DNA of 5,420 nt, from the NCBI GenBank assembly GCA_030727885.1, contig JANRAT010000169.1, positions 1-5,420 on the forward strand, written 5' to 3'. Below the pieces are notes generated by a model that was not told the origin of the DNA, searched no databases, and saw only the letters and a program-made list of their open reading frames with translations. Origin of the DNA: Rhodospirillales bacterium. Its GTDB lineage: Bacteria > Pseudomonadota > Alphaproteobacteria > Rhodospirillales > Casp-alpha2. This document shows positions 1-5,420 of the stretch, piece after piece (the first letter of the stretch is position 1; each line of letters starts with the position of its first letter). A program made the position numbers and the translations under genes.

Positions 1-294
1 AATCAGAATTTCCCGGAGGTCTTCGTGGGAAAGGCCGTTCGTGATGGCGCCGCGGTAATGCAATTTGAATTCGTGACTTTTACCAAGGCCGGCGAGCATG
101 CCGAGATTGAGAATCGATCGATCACGCTTCGACAAAACGCCTCGTCCCCAGGTGCCACCCCAGCAATACTCGGTTACCATTTCCTGGAAATCGCGATTGA
201 AATCGTCAGCCTTGCTGAGCGATGCCTCGACATAGGCCTCGCCAAGCACTTCCTTGCGACATTTTAATCCGCGTTCAAATTGATCGGATGACAT
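1..294 (-). CDS. Carboxymuconolactone decarboxylase (CMD/PcaC-like) family protein, 3' end outside the window
   Basis: Reading the minus strand from an ATG at 294-292 gives 98 residues open to the window edge; family members are usually about 125-135 residues, so roughly the last quarter is missing. The start is supported by a GGGAG Shine-Dalgarno (308-304) with 9 nt spacing. The N-terminus (FERGLKCRKEVLGEAYVEAS) matches the family opening, followed by a WGxxW element (W45, G46, W49), an RS pair at 59-60, an LNLGMLAGLG helix (62-71) and a His-containing HYRGAITNGLS segment (79-89). Classical PcaC decarboxylates 4-carboxymuconolactone in the cytoplasm, in the protocatechuate branch of the beta-ketoadipate pathway. 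Here the usual W-T-R-P-G-L stretch reads W-G-R-G-V-L, so this may be a paralogous subfamily with another substrate. There is no AhpD-type CxxC in the visible part. No other pca gene is visible. It is transcribed divergently from the ABC importer operon. Family assignment is confident; the exact reaction is not. Confidence 0.9.
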   Translation of the reverse strand, partial: MSSDQFERGLKCRKEVLGEAYVEASLSKADDFNRDFQEMVTEYCWGGTWGRGVLSKRDRSILNLGMLAGLGKSHEFKLHYRGAITNGLSHEDLREILI

Positions 295-340
295 TAATTT
301 TTTCTCCCGGGTGATTTATTTCAGTGATTTTGGAGGCGGA

Positions 341-369
341 ACTATGCAAAGCGCATGCTTGTTCGGCAA
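341..369 (-). promoter_or_regulatory. Candidate sigma70-type promoter for the CMD gene
   Basis: On the minus strand TTGCCG (369-364, 4 of 6 matches to the -35 consensus) is followed after 17 nt by CATAGT (346-341, 4 of 6 matches to the -10 consensus). Transcription would begin near 334, giving a leader of about 40 nt before the ATG at 294. The inverted repeat at 378-399 would be centred about 55 bp upstream of that start, a usual place for an activator. Both hexamers are imperfect, so this is a tentative call. Confidence 0.3.
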
Positions 370-377
370 GGCGGATG

Positions 378-399
378 ATTTGTTTTTTCCTAAACAAAT
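378..399. repeat. Perfect inverted repeat ATTTGTTT-N6-AAACAAAT, candidate operator
   Basis: The arms 378-385 and 392-399 are exact reverse complements of 8 nt, separated by 6 nt (386-391). The spacing between arm centres is 14 bp, compatible with a dimeric DNA-binding protein. It lies between the two divergent starts, just upstream of the proposed -35 of the CMD promoter and about 117 bp upstream of the importer promoter's -35. A long T run overlapping the left arm could inflate the match, and the AT-rich background makes chance repeats more likely. No regulator family can be assigned. Confidence 0.45.
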
Positions 400-515
400 G
401 GCAAAAACCACTCAGATATCTGCGAATATCAGGGTATTTTGATATGGTTTGCGATACGTTCATCTATTCGAATATGTGAGATAGAAATAGTCATAAAATG
501 GGATTGCCTAATGAA

Positions 516-544
516 TTGACACCGTTAAGGTCGATCAGTAGGTT
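516..544 (+). promoter_or_regulatory. Candidate sigma70 promoter for the importer operon
   Basis: A perfect -35 hexamer TTGACA (516-521) is followed after exactly 17 nt by TAGGTT (539-544), which keeps the most important -10 positions (T1, A2, T6) but matches only 3 of 6. Transcription would start near 551, leaving a short leader of about 37 nt before the GTG at 588. A perfect -35 with a poor -10 would fit a promoter that needs an activator; that last point is inference. Confidence 0.5.
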
Positions 545-577
545 AATCTCAATAATAAAAACAGTTTGTTAAATTTA

Positions 578-590
578 GGGAGGAAGCGTG
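578..590 (+). promoter_or_regulatory. Ribosome binding site and GTG start of the first ATPase gene
   Basis: GGGAGG (578-583) lies 4 nt before a GTG codon at 588-590. It fixes the start: no in-frame ATG lies nearby, and the protein that follows ([12 protein letters not shown]) is the usual beginning of OppD/DppD-type ATPases. The spacing is on the short side and the start codon is not ATG, both of which could lower initiation somewhat. Confidence 0.75.
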
Positions 591-1586
591 GCTCTTCTGG
601 AAATCAAAGATCTCCAGACCCAGTTTTTTACGTCAGCTGGGACTGTAAAAGCCGTCGATGGTGTTTCGTACACTGTCGAGGAAGGCGAGACTGTTGCTGT
701 TGTCGGTGAATCCGGCTCCGGTAAATCCGTAACGGCAATGAGCATCATGAGACTTATTCCGTGGCCCCCCGGCAAGATTGTCGGAGGCTCCATCATGTTT
801 GATGGTCAGGATCTGCTCGAACTCACTGAAGACGAAATGCGCAGCATTCGCGGACGTGATATCGGCATGATCTTTCAGGAACCGATGACGTCGCTCAACC
901 CGGTTCTGACCATTGGTCTGCAATTAACCGAGCCGATGATCGCGCATCTGAACATGTCCGAAGAAGAGGCCATGGCCAAAGCGGTCAAGCTGCTTGGCAT
1001 GGTCGGCATTTCGGAACCTGAGCGTCGACTGGCCCAGTATCCGCATCATCTTTCAGGTGGCATGCGCCAGCGTGTGGTTATCGCCATGGCACTGGCCTGC
1101 GATCCGAAACTGATTATTGCTGACGAGCCGACGACGGCTCTGGATGTGACGATTCAGGCGCAGATTCTTGAGTTGATGAAGAATCTGACCCGTGATCTTG
1201 GCGTGGCGATGATCATCATCACCCATAATCTTGGCGTGGTTGCGCGCTATGCCGACCGGGTCAACGTCATGTATGCAGGACGTATCATTGAATCCGGTCT
1301 TGCCAGCGATATCTATCATCGCCCGCGTCATCCCTACACTCTGGCCTTGCTTAAATCCGTACCGCGGATGGATCGTCAGAGAACCGACAAGCTTGATCCG
1401 GTTGATGGTCAGCCGCCTGATCTGACGAAACTTGATGGTGGCTGCTCGTTCCGCCCGCGTTGCCGCTTTGCCAAAGATCATTGTGCAGAGAGCTTCCCGG
1501 TTCTTGAGGAAATCGAGAACGGCCATACTTGTGCCTGCTTTGAAAAAGAAAATTTAGCTAAAGAAATAAAGGAAGTGGTGGGATGA
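588..1586 (+). CDS. Peptide/nickel-type ABC importer ATP-binding protein, OppD/DppD type
   Basis: A 332-residue cytoplasmic ATPase that would hydrolyse ATP to drive import through the permeases encoded downstream. All ABC motifs are present: Walker A GESGSGKS (40-47), Q-loop Gln97 within [11 protein letters not shown], signature LSGGMRQR (155-162), Walker B LIIADE (175-180) with catalytic Glu180, D-loop TALD (183-186) and switch His213. The C-terminal oligopeptide-transporter extension carries C286, C292, C299 and a C315/C317 pair; in this family such cysteines can hold a [4Fe-4S] cluster. Length is normal for the family. Translation starts at GTG, preceded by GGGAGG. The stop codon overlaps the next start by 4 nt (ATGA), pointing to coupled translation with its partner. 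Assignment as the D subunit rests on first position, the MTSLNP motif and pairing with an OppF-like neighbour. The transported solute cannot be told from this protein. Confidence 0.96.
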   Translation: MALLEIKDLQTQFFTSAGTVKAVDGVSYTVEEGETVAVVGESGSGKSVTAMSIMRLIPWPPGKIVGGSIMFDGQDLLELTEDEMRSIRGRDIGMIFQEPMTSLNPVLTIGLQLTEPMIAHLNMSEEEAMAKAVKLLGMVGISEPERRLAQYPHHLSGGMRQRVVIAMALACDPKLIIADEPTTALDVTIQAQILELMKNLTRDLGVAMIIITHNLGVVARYADRVNVMYAGRIIESGLASDIYHRPRHPYTLALLKSVPRMDRQRTDKLDPVDGQPPDLTKLDGGCSFRPRCRFAKDHCAESFPVLEEIENGHTCACFEKENLAKEIKEVVG

Positions 1587-2617
1587 ACGAAGTCGTGACA
1601 CCCATGCGCAATGCAACGAACACCGGCAGCTCCAAGGGTTTCGATGAAGTCCTGGTCGATGTGCGGAATCTGAAGATGTACTTCCCGATCACGGAAGGCG
1701 TATTCATTCCCAAGGTGGTGGCGCAGGTTAAAGCCGTCAATGATGTCAGCTTCAAGATATTCCGGGGCGAAACCTTGGGTATCGTCGGCGAATCCGGCTG
1801 TGGCAAAACCACGACTGGTCGCTGCATTCTGCAGTTGGAAAAACCGACTGCCGGCGAAATCATCTATGGCGGCGATGACATCACCAAGTACAATTCCAAG
1901 GAAATGATTGAGGTCCGCAAGAAGATCCAGGTGATCTTCCAGGACCCGTACAGTTCCTTGAATCCGCGTATGAAAGTCGGCGAAATCATTGCCGAACCGA
2001 TGTCCGTTCATAAAATCATTACGGATCCGGTGGAGCGCCGCAAACGCGTACTTTATCTTTTGAACGTCTGCGGTCTGGCCTCTGCTTTTGCAGATCGCTA
2101 TCCGCATGAAATGTCAGGCGGACAGCGCCAGCGGGTCGGTATCGCCCGTGCCCTGGCGATGAACCCGGAATTCATCATCTGCGACGAAGCCGTTTCGGCT
2201 CTCGACGTTTCCATTCAGGCACAGGTGATCAACCTGCTTGAAGACCTGCGTGATGAATTCAATCTGACCTATATGTTCATTTCGCATGATTTAAGCGTGG
2301 TGCGTCATATCTGTCACCGGGTTGCCGTGATGTATCTCGGCAATCTCGTGGAATTGGCAGACGGCGACGAACTGTTCGATAACCCGATGCATCCGTATAC
2401 GCGACTGTTGCTCAATGCGGTGCCTATTCCGGATCCGGATGTTGAAAAACAGCGGGCCCATGAAATTATCCAAGGCGAAATACCAAGTCCGATCAACCCG
2501 CCATCAGGGTGTGTTTTCCATCCCCGGTGTCCGGCGGCTGTTGACGGATGCAATAAAAATATCCCGAAGTTAAGGGAAGTTAAACCAGGCCACTGGGTGG
2601 CCTGTTCAGAGGTGTGA
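1583..2617 (+). CDS. Peptide/nickel-type ABC importer ATP-binding protein, OppF/DppF type
   Basis: A 344-residue second ATPase, expected to form a heterodimer with the preceding gene product at the cytoplasmic face of the permeases. Motifs: Walker A GESGCGKT (69-76), Q-loop Gln120 in [13 protein letters not shown], signature MSGGQRQR (177-184), Walker B FIICDE (197-202) with Glu202, D-loop SALD (205-208), switch His235. The YFPI segment (33-36) and the long beta-strand insert before AVNDVSF are typical of the OppF branch, as is PYSSLNPRM. The C-terminal domain has C310, C316, C323 and C341 (spacing X5, X6, X17), the four-cysteine pattern tied to a [4Fe-4S] site in this family. The start ATG overlaps the upstream stop by 4 nt and has AAAGGAAG (1568-1575) 7 nt before it. 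About 22 residues precede the folded domain; an in-frame ATG at residue 8 is a less likely alternative start. Confidence 0.96.
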   Translation: MNEVVTPMRNATNTGSSKGFDEVLVDVRNLKMYFPITEGVFIPKVVAQVKAVNDVSFKIFRGETLGIVGESGCGKTTTGRCILQLEKPTAGEIIYGGDDITKYNSKEMIEVRKKIQVIFQDPYSSLNPRMKVGEIIAEPMSVHKIITDPVERRKRVLYLLNVCGLASAFADRYPHEMSGGQRQRVGIARALAMNPEFIICDEAVSALDVSIQAQVINLLEDLRDEFNLTYMFISHDLSVVRHICHRVAVMYLGNLVELADGDELFDNPMHPYTRLLLNAVPIPDPDVEKQRAHEIIQGEIPSPINPPSGCVFHPRCPAAVDGCNKNIPKLREVKPGHWVACSEV

Positions 2618-2618
2618 T

Positions 2619-2664
2619 CACGCTGCGAGCAAAGCGTGGAACATGACGTGGGGTAATCCCGTCA
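2619..2664 (+). other. Two small RNA hairpins between the ATPase and binding-protein genes
   Basis: The 76-nt gap after the second ATPase contains two potential stem-loops. The first pairs CACGCT (2619-2624) with AGCGTG (2633-2638) perfectly around an 8-nt loop. The second pairs TGACG-GG (2644-2648, 2650-2651) with CCCGTCA (2658-2664), with one bulged T at 2649 and a 6-nt loop. Neither is followed by a U tract, so they are not standard intrinsic terminators. They could protect mRNA ends or set relative expression of the binding protein, but the stems are short and no function is shown. Confidence 0.4.
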
Positions 2665-2693
2665 CTACTTCAAATCAGGGAAGGAGACATTAA

Positions 2694-4304
2694 ATGCTCA
2701 AACATACTGGGAGACTCGCTCTCGCTGCTGCAGTTGGCCTCGGCCTAACTGTTGGCGGGGGCGCTGTTAAGGCGGAAACGCCTAAGAAAGGTGGTATACT
2801 TTCGTTCGTTGTTGCATCGGATCTGCCGTCATTTGACGGTCACCGTGAAACGACCTTCGGTGTAGTTCACCCGCTCGCGCCGTTCTACAGCTTGCTGATC
2901 CGCGTTAACCCGGCGAACCCGAGTGACCCGACTGACTTCGAGTGCGATCTTTGCGTTGGTAAAGTGCCAACACCGGAAAATGACGGTAAGAAATATACCT
3001 TCAAAATCCGCAAGAACGTGAAATTCCATGATGGTGCGCCGCTGACGTCTGCTGACGTCAAGGCAACTTTGGACAAGATCGTTTTCCCGCCGGAAGGTAT
3101 TCCGTCGGCCCGTAAGTCATATTACCGGATGGTCGATAAAATTACGGCACCGGATCCGGAAACACTCGTCGTCACGCTGAAGTTCCCTTCGGCATCGTTT
3201 ATTCCGGCAATGGCCAACCCGTTCAACTTCATCTATTCGAAGAAGGATCTGGATCAGCACGGTTACGATTGGCACACGAAGAACGTCAACGGCTCAGGTC
3301 CGTTCAAGTTCGTTCAGTACCAGCCGGGTGCTTTCGTAGAAGGTGTTCGCGATGAAAACTTCTACATGGAAGGCCGTCCGTACCTCGATGGTTTCCGTTC
3401 GATCATTGCTCCGAAGATGGCTGTTCGTTTGCAGGCAATTCGTGGCGATCGTGCGGCAATCGAGTTCCGTGGTTTCCCGCCTAAAGCACGCGATGACCTT
3501 GTCAAAGCACTGGGTGATAAAGTTACGGTTCAGGAAAGTGACTGGAACTGTAACCTTCTCGCAACCCCGAACACGAAGGCTCCGGCGATTTCGGACGTGC
3601 GCGTTCGTCAGGCTTTGACCCTTGCGATTGATCGTTGGGCCGGGTCTGAATACCTGTCGCAGATCGCGATTGTTAAAACCGTCGGTGGTGTCGTATTCCC
3701 GGGCCACCCGCTGGCTGCCACCAAGGAAGAACTCCATAAGCTGAAGGGGTATGGCAAGGACATCGAAAAGTCCCGTGCTGAATCCAAGAAGCTTCTGGCT
3801 GATGCTGGTCACGCTGGCATGAAGCTGAACTTCTCGAACCGTGGTGTCGATCAACCATACAAGATCGTCGGTACATGGCTCGTTGATCAGTGGCGCAAAG
3901 TCGGTATCACTGCCGATCAGCGCGTACAACCGTCGGGTCCGTTCTACGATACGCTTCGTAAAACCAAGGACTTTGACGTCTCCATCGACTTCAACTGCCA
4001 GGCGGTTATCGATCCGGTCGCCGATATTAGTAAGTTCCTGCCTACTTCCGGTAGCAATTTCACTAGTTTCGAAGATGCTGAACTCGAGACCCTCTACGCG
4101 CAGATCGAAAAAGAAGGCGACGCTGGCAAACTTCGTTCGCTCATTCGTAAATACGAAACCCGTGCACTCAGTGACACGGCGAGCAGCATGATCACACTGT
4201 GGTGGTACAAAATTAATGTGCACCGCTCCTATGTGAAGGGTTGGAAGATTGCACCGTCGCACTATCTGGCGCAGCAACTCGACCAAGTCTGGCTTGATAA
4301 GTAA
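2694..4304 (+). CDS. Periplasmic solute-binding protein of a peptide/nickel-type ABC importer (SBP_bac_5)
   Basis: A 536-residue exported receptor that would bind the solute in the periplasm and dock on the permease pair. Residues 1-27 form a Sec signal peptide: K3 and R7, a hydrophobic core rich in Ala/Leu/Gly, and a V-K-A cleavage site before ETPKKGG. There is no lipobox cysteine, so it should be soluble, as in Gram-negative bacteria. The family 5 signature is clear at 103-122 (FKIRKNVKFHDG, then LTSADV), followed by GSGPFKFVQY (200-209), DVRVRQALTLAIDR (301-314) and a GTWLVDQWRKVGI segment (393-405). Length is normal. The mature part has C84 and C87 as a CXXC pair, plus C286 and C435; cysteines are not a general feature of the family. 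The start has an excellent AAGGAG (2681-2686) 7 nt upstream. It lies between the ATPase and permease genes, flanked by hairpin-containing gaps. Family members bind peptides, nickel, opines, sugars and other solutes, so the ligand stays open. Confidence 0.95.
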   Translation: MLKHTGRLALAAAVGLGLTVGGGAVKAETPKKGGILSFVVASDLPSFDGHRETTFGVVHPLAPFYSLLIRVNPANPSDPTDFECDLCVGKVPTPENDGKKYTFKIRKNVKFHDGAPLTSADVKATLDKIVFPPEGIPSARKSYYRMVDKITAPDPETLVVTLKFPSASFIPAMANPFNFIYSKKDLDQHGYDWHTKNVNGSGPFKFVQYQPGAFVEGVRDENFYMEGRPYLDGFRSIIAPKMAVRLQAIRGDRAAIEFRGFPPKARDDLVKALGDKVTVQESDWNCNLLATPNTKAPAISDVRVRQALTLAIDRWAGSEYLSQIAIVKTVGGVVFPGHPLAATKEELHKLKGYGKDIEKSRAESKKLLADAGHAGMKLNFSNRGVDQPYKIVGTWLVDQWRKVGITADQRVQPSGPFYDTLRKTKDFDVSIDFNCQAVIDPVADISKFLPTSGSNFTSFEDAELETLYAQIEKEGDAGKLRSLIRKYETRALSDTASSMITLWWYKINVHRSYVKGWKIAPSHYLAQQLDQVWLDK

Positions 4305-4323
4305 TCAAGACAGCTAAGCCTAC

Positions 4324-4362
4324 CGGGTCCCGTCCGTCATCTCGGTGGCGGGCGGGATACCG
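4324..4362 (+). other. Strong GC-rich RNA hairpin after the binding-protein gene
   Basis: Bases 4328-4339 pair with 4346-4357 to give a 12-bp stem (two G-U pairs, 4333/4352 and 4337/4348) around a 6-nt loop. Three more pairs (4324-4326 with 4360-4362) can form beyond a small internal loop. It begins 19 nt after the stop codon of the binding-protein gene. The sequence that follows is ATACCGACTG, with no U tract, so a simple intrinsic terminator is unlikely. Known operons of binding-protein importers often have such a structure here, where it shields the upstream mRNA from 3' decay or partly ends transcription so that binding protein exceeds permease. That role is inferred here. Confidence 0.65.
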
Positions 4363-4403
4363 ACTGATTAACAATAATTTGGCAGAGAAACGGTTAGCAC
4401 CAG

Positions 4404-5375
4404 ATGTCTAAATATATTTTCCAACGCGTATTGCTGATGATCCCGACGTTGATTGGTGCCGGCATACTCGTATTCTTCCTGATGCGGATGATTCCAGGTG
4501 ATATCTGCGAATTGCGTCTGGCCGGCACGGGGCTCTCGGTTGAGCAGGAACAGATTGACATCTGTCGTGAAAATCTGGGTCTAAACCGGGCGTTACCGCT
4601 TCAGTTCATCGATTTCATGTACGGTTTTGTAACATTCGATCTCGGCGATTCCATGTGGACAGGCCACCCGATCACCGAAGAGATCGGTTTGCGCTTTCAG
4701 CTTTCGCTGCAGGTCGCAATCATGGCGACCCTGTTTGTAATCGTTATTTCAATTCCGCTGGGCGCGATTTCGGCGATCAAGCAGGATACATGGCTGGACT
4801 ATGCCGTCCGCATATTCTCGATTGCCGGCATTGCGATACCATCGTTTTGGTTTGGCATCATGATCATTCTGGGGCTTTTGATTTTAACCCAAGCCGTGTC
4901 CGGGGTTCCGTGGATGCCGCCCATTGAATACAAACCGATCTGGGTCGACCCGATGCACAACATGTCACAGCTTATCTGGCCGGCCCTCGCAACCGGGTAC
5001 CGTTACGCGGCCGTGGCGACCCGTATGACCCGCTCGACATTGCTCGAAGTGCTGCGCGAAGACTATATCCGCACTGCGCGGGCCAAGGGTCTGATCGAGA
5101 AAGTCGTGATTAACCGCCACGCTCTGAAAAACGCCATGCTTCCGGTGGTCACGATCATCGGTATCGAGTTCGCGTTCCTCATCGGTGGGCTGGTTGTTAC
5201 CGAACAGGTCTTCAATCTGAACGGCATTGGCAAGCTTTTCGTCGATAGCGTCAGCAACCATGACTACACGATGGTTCAGGCGTTGGTGATGCTTGTTGTG
5301 ATGTCCTTCGTGATCGTCAACTTGTTCATTGACTTGTGTTACGCGTGGCTTGATCCGCGCATTCGGTACAGCTGA
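4404..5375 (+). CDS. ABC importer inner-membrane permease, OppB/DppB type
   Basis: A 323-residue integral membrane subunit forming half of the translocation path. It opens with KYIFQRVLLMIPTLIGAG, the usual start of this family, giving a first membrane segment at about 9-29. A periplasmic region follows (about 30-98, including GDSMWTGHPITEEI), then five further likely membrane segments near 101-123, 135-163, 187-205, 246-268 and 288-312. The cytoplasmic EAA-type loop, which contacts the ATPases, is visible at 218-241 (REDYIRTARAKGL onward), followed by the conserved EQVFNLNGIGKLFVDSV (267-283) and a C-terminal LDPRIRY. Length is normal. No good Shine-Dalgarno precedes the ATG; the nearest purine stretch, GAGAAA (4385-4390), is 13 nt away. 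This contrasts with the strong site of the binding-protein gene and suggests lower translation. It belongs to the same operon, 99 nt after the binding-protein gene and 9 nt before the next start. Confidence 0.95.
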   Translation: MSKYIFQRVLLMIPTLIGAGILVFFLMRMIPGDICELRLAGTGLSVEQEQIDICRENLGLNRALPLQFIDFMYGFVTFDLGDSMWTGHPITEEIGLRFQLSLQVAIMATLFVIVISIPLGAISAIKQDTWLDYAVRIFSIAGIAIPSFWFGIMIILGLLILTQAVSGVPWMPPIEYKPIWVDPMHNMSQLIWPALATGYRYAAVATRMTRSTLLEVLREDYIRTARAKGLIEKVVINRHALKNAMLPVVTIIGIEFAFLIGGLVVTEQVFNLNGIGKLFVDSVSNHDYTMVQALVMLVVMSFVIVNLFIDLCYAWLDPRIRYS

Positions 5376-5384
5376 GGAAATGAA

Positions 5385-5420
5385 ATGACAACAACAACAG
5401 AATCGGCAGTCGAAGCTAAG
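5385..5420 (+). CDS. Start of a further operon gene, probably the second permease (OppC/DppC type), cut by the window edge
   Basis: An ATG at 5385-5387 opens a frame of 12 codons (MTTTTESAVEAK) running off the window. GAGGA (5374-5378), overlapping the upstream stop codon, provides a ribosome binding site 6 nt before it. An earlier ATG at 5380 is followed at once by a stop and can be dismissed. The polar N-terminus fits the cytoplasmic tail that OppC/DppC permeases carry before their first membrane segment, and an OppB-type gene is normally followed by its C partner, which this operon otherwise lacks. The product is inferred from position; the 12 residues alone do not identify it. Confidence 0.6.
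   Translation, partial: MTTTTESAVEAK

Larger units (their letters stand above)
295..587. promoter_or_regulatory. Divergent control region between the CMD gene and the ABC importer operon
   Basis: This 293-nt non-coding gap separates two divergently oriented starts and is visibly richer in A/T than the flanking genes. It holds a candidate promoter in each direction, a perfect 8-bp inverted repeat (378-399), a 10-bp palindrome TATTCGAATA (465-474), and three copies of GATAT or its complement (415-419, 426-430, 441-445), of which the first two form a GATAT-N6-ATATC arrangement. I see no convincing gene, tRNA or terminator in it. A shared regulator controlling both directions is plausible but is inferred only from the arrangement. 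Confidence 0.7.

Noticed and set aside
25..267. An 80-codon plus-strand frame at the left edge
   Set aside because: The opposite strand carries a clear CMD-family protein with its own ribosome binding site, so this is its shadow.
275..463. A 62-codon open frame on the minus strand across the divergent region
   Set aside because: It overlaps the start of the CMD gene in another frame, covers the proposed promoter and inverted repeat, and resembles no family I recognise.
462..485. A possible longer hairpin around the TATTCGAATA palindrome (TCTAT with ATAGA)
   Set aside because: Only 5 bp pair across a 13-nt loop in AT-rich sequence, which is expected by chance.
1478..2107. A 209-codon antisense frame across the junction of the two ATPase genes
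   Set aside because: It is antisense to conserved ABC motifs, shows no family resemblance, and spans two real genes.
3294..4286. A 330-codon open frame antisense to the binding-protein gene
   Set aside because: The sense strand encodes an unmistakable SBP_bac_5 protein throughout. The antisense product shows no recognisable domain, and such frames arise from the codon bias of the sense gene.
4373..4378. AATAAT as the -10 of an internal promoter for the permease gene
   Set aside because: The position for a -35 falls inside the GC-rich hairpin stem and bears no resemblance to TTGACA.
4324..4380. The hairpin after the binding-protein gene as an intrinsic terminator
   Set aside because: No run of T follows the stem. 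The next T-rich bases are distant and mixed with A, and the operon continues with permease genes.
1..5420. CRISPR array, insertion sequence, tRNA, rRNA or phage genes
   Set aside because: I saw no regularly spaced repeats, transposase motifs, terminal repeats or RNA gene signatures. The window is almost fully explained by the listed genes and their gaps.

Overview
The window looks like a bacterial chromosomal segment from a Gram-negative organism, most likely an alphaproteobacterium of moderate GC content (Rhodospirillales/Thalassospira-like is my guess). The reasons are a Sec-exported periplasmic binding protein without a lipobox, good AGGAG-type ribosome binding sites, and the style of the transporter and decarboxylase proteins. 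The taxonomic call is inference only.

Layout: (1) Bases 1-294, minus strand: the N-terminal 98 residues of a carboxymuconolactone decarboxylase (CMD/PcaC-like) family protein, cut off by the window edge. (2) Bases 295-587: an AT-rich divergent control region with a candidate sigma70 promoter for each direction and a perfect inverted repeat between them. (3) Bases 588-5420, plus strand: an operon for a peptide/nickel (Opp/Dpp) family ABC importer, in the order ATPase (OppD-type), ATPase (OppF-type), periplasmic solute-binding protein (SBP_bac_5), permease (OppB/DppB-type), and the first 12 codons of a further gene, probably the second permease (OppC/DppC-type). The two ATPase genes overlap by 4 nt. 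The two larger gaps, on either side of the binding-protein gene, each contain RNA hairpins without a U tract.

How the parts work together: the binding protein would capture a solute in the periplasm and deliver it to the heterodimeric permease. The two ATPases, each with both nucleotide-binding motifs and a C-terminal four-cysteine cluster site, would power import. The divergent CMD-family gene suggests the imported compound may feed a catabolic route involving a lactone or other ring-derived acid, but the substrate cannot be read from sequence.

The gene content is ordinary. I did not find a new kind of system. The points worth a second look are the divergent-region inverted repeat, the hairpins flanking the binding-protein gene, a CXXC pair in the exported binding protein, and the non-classical motif in the CMD protein.
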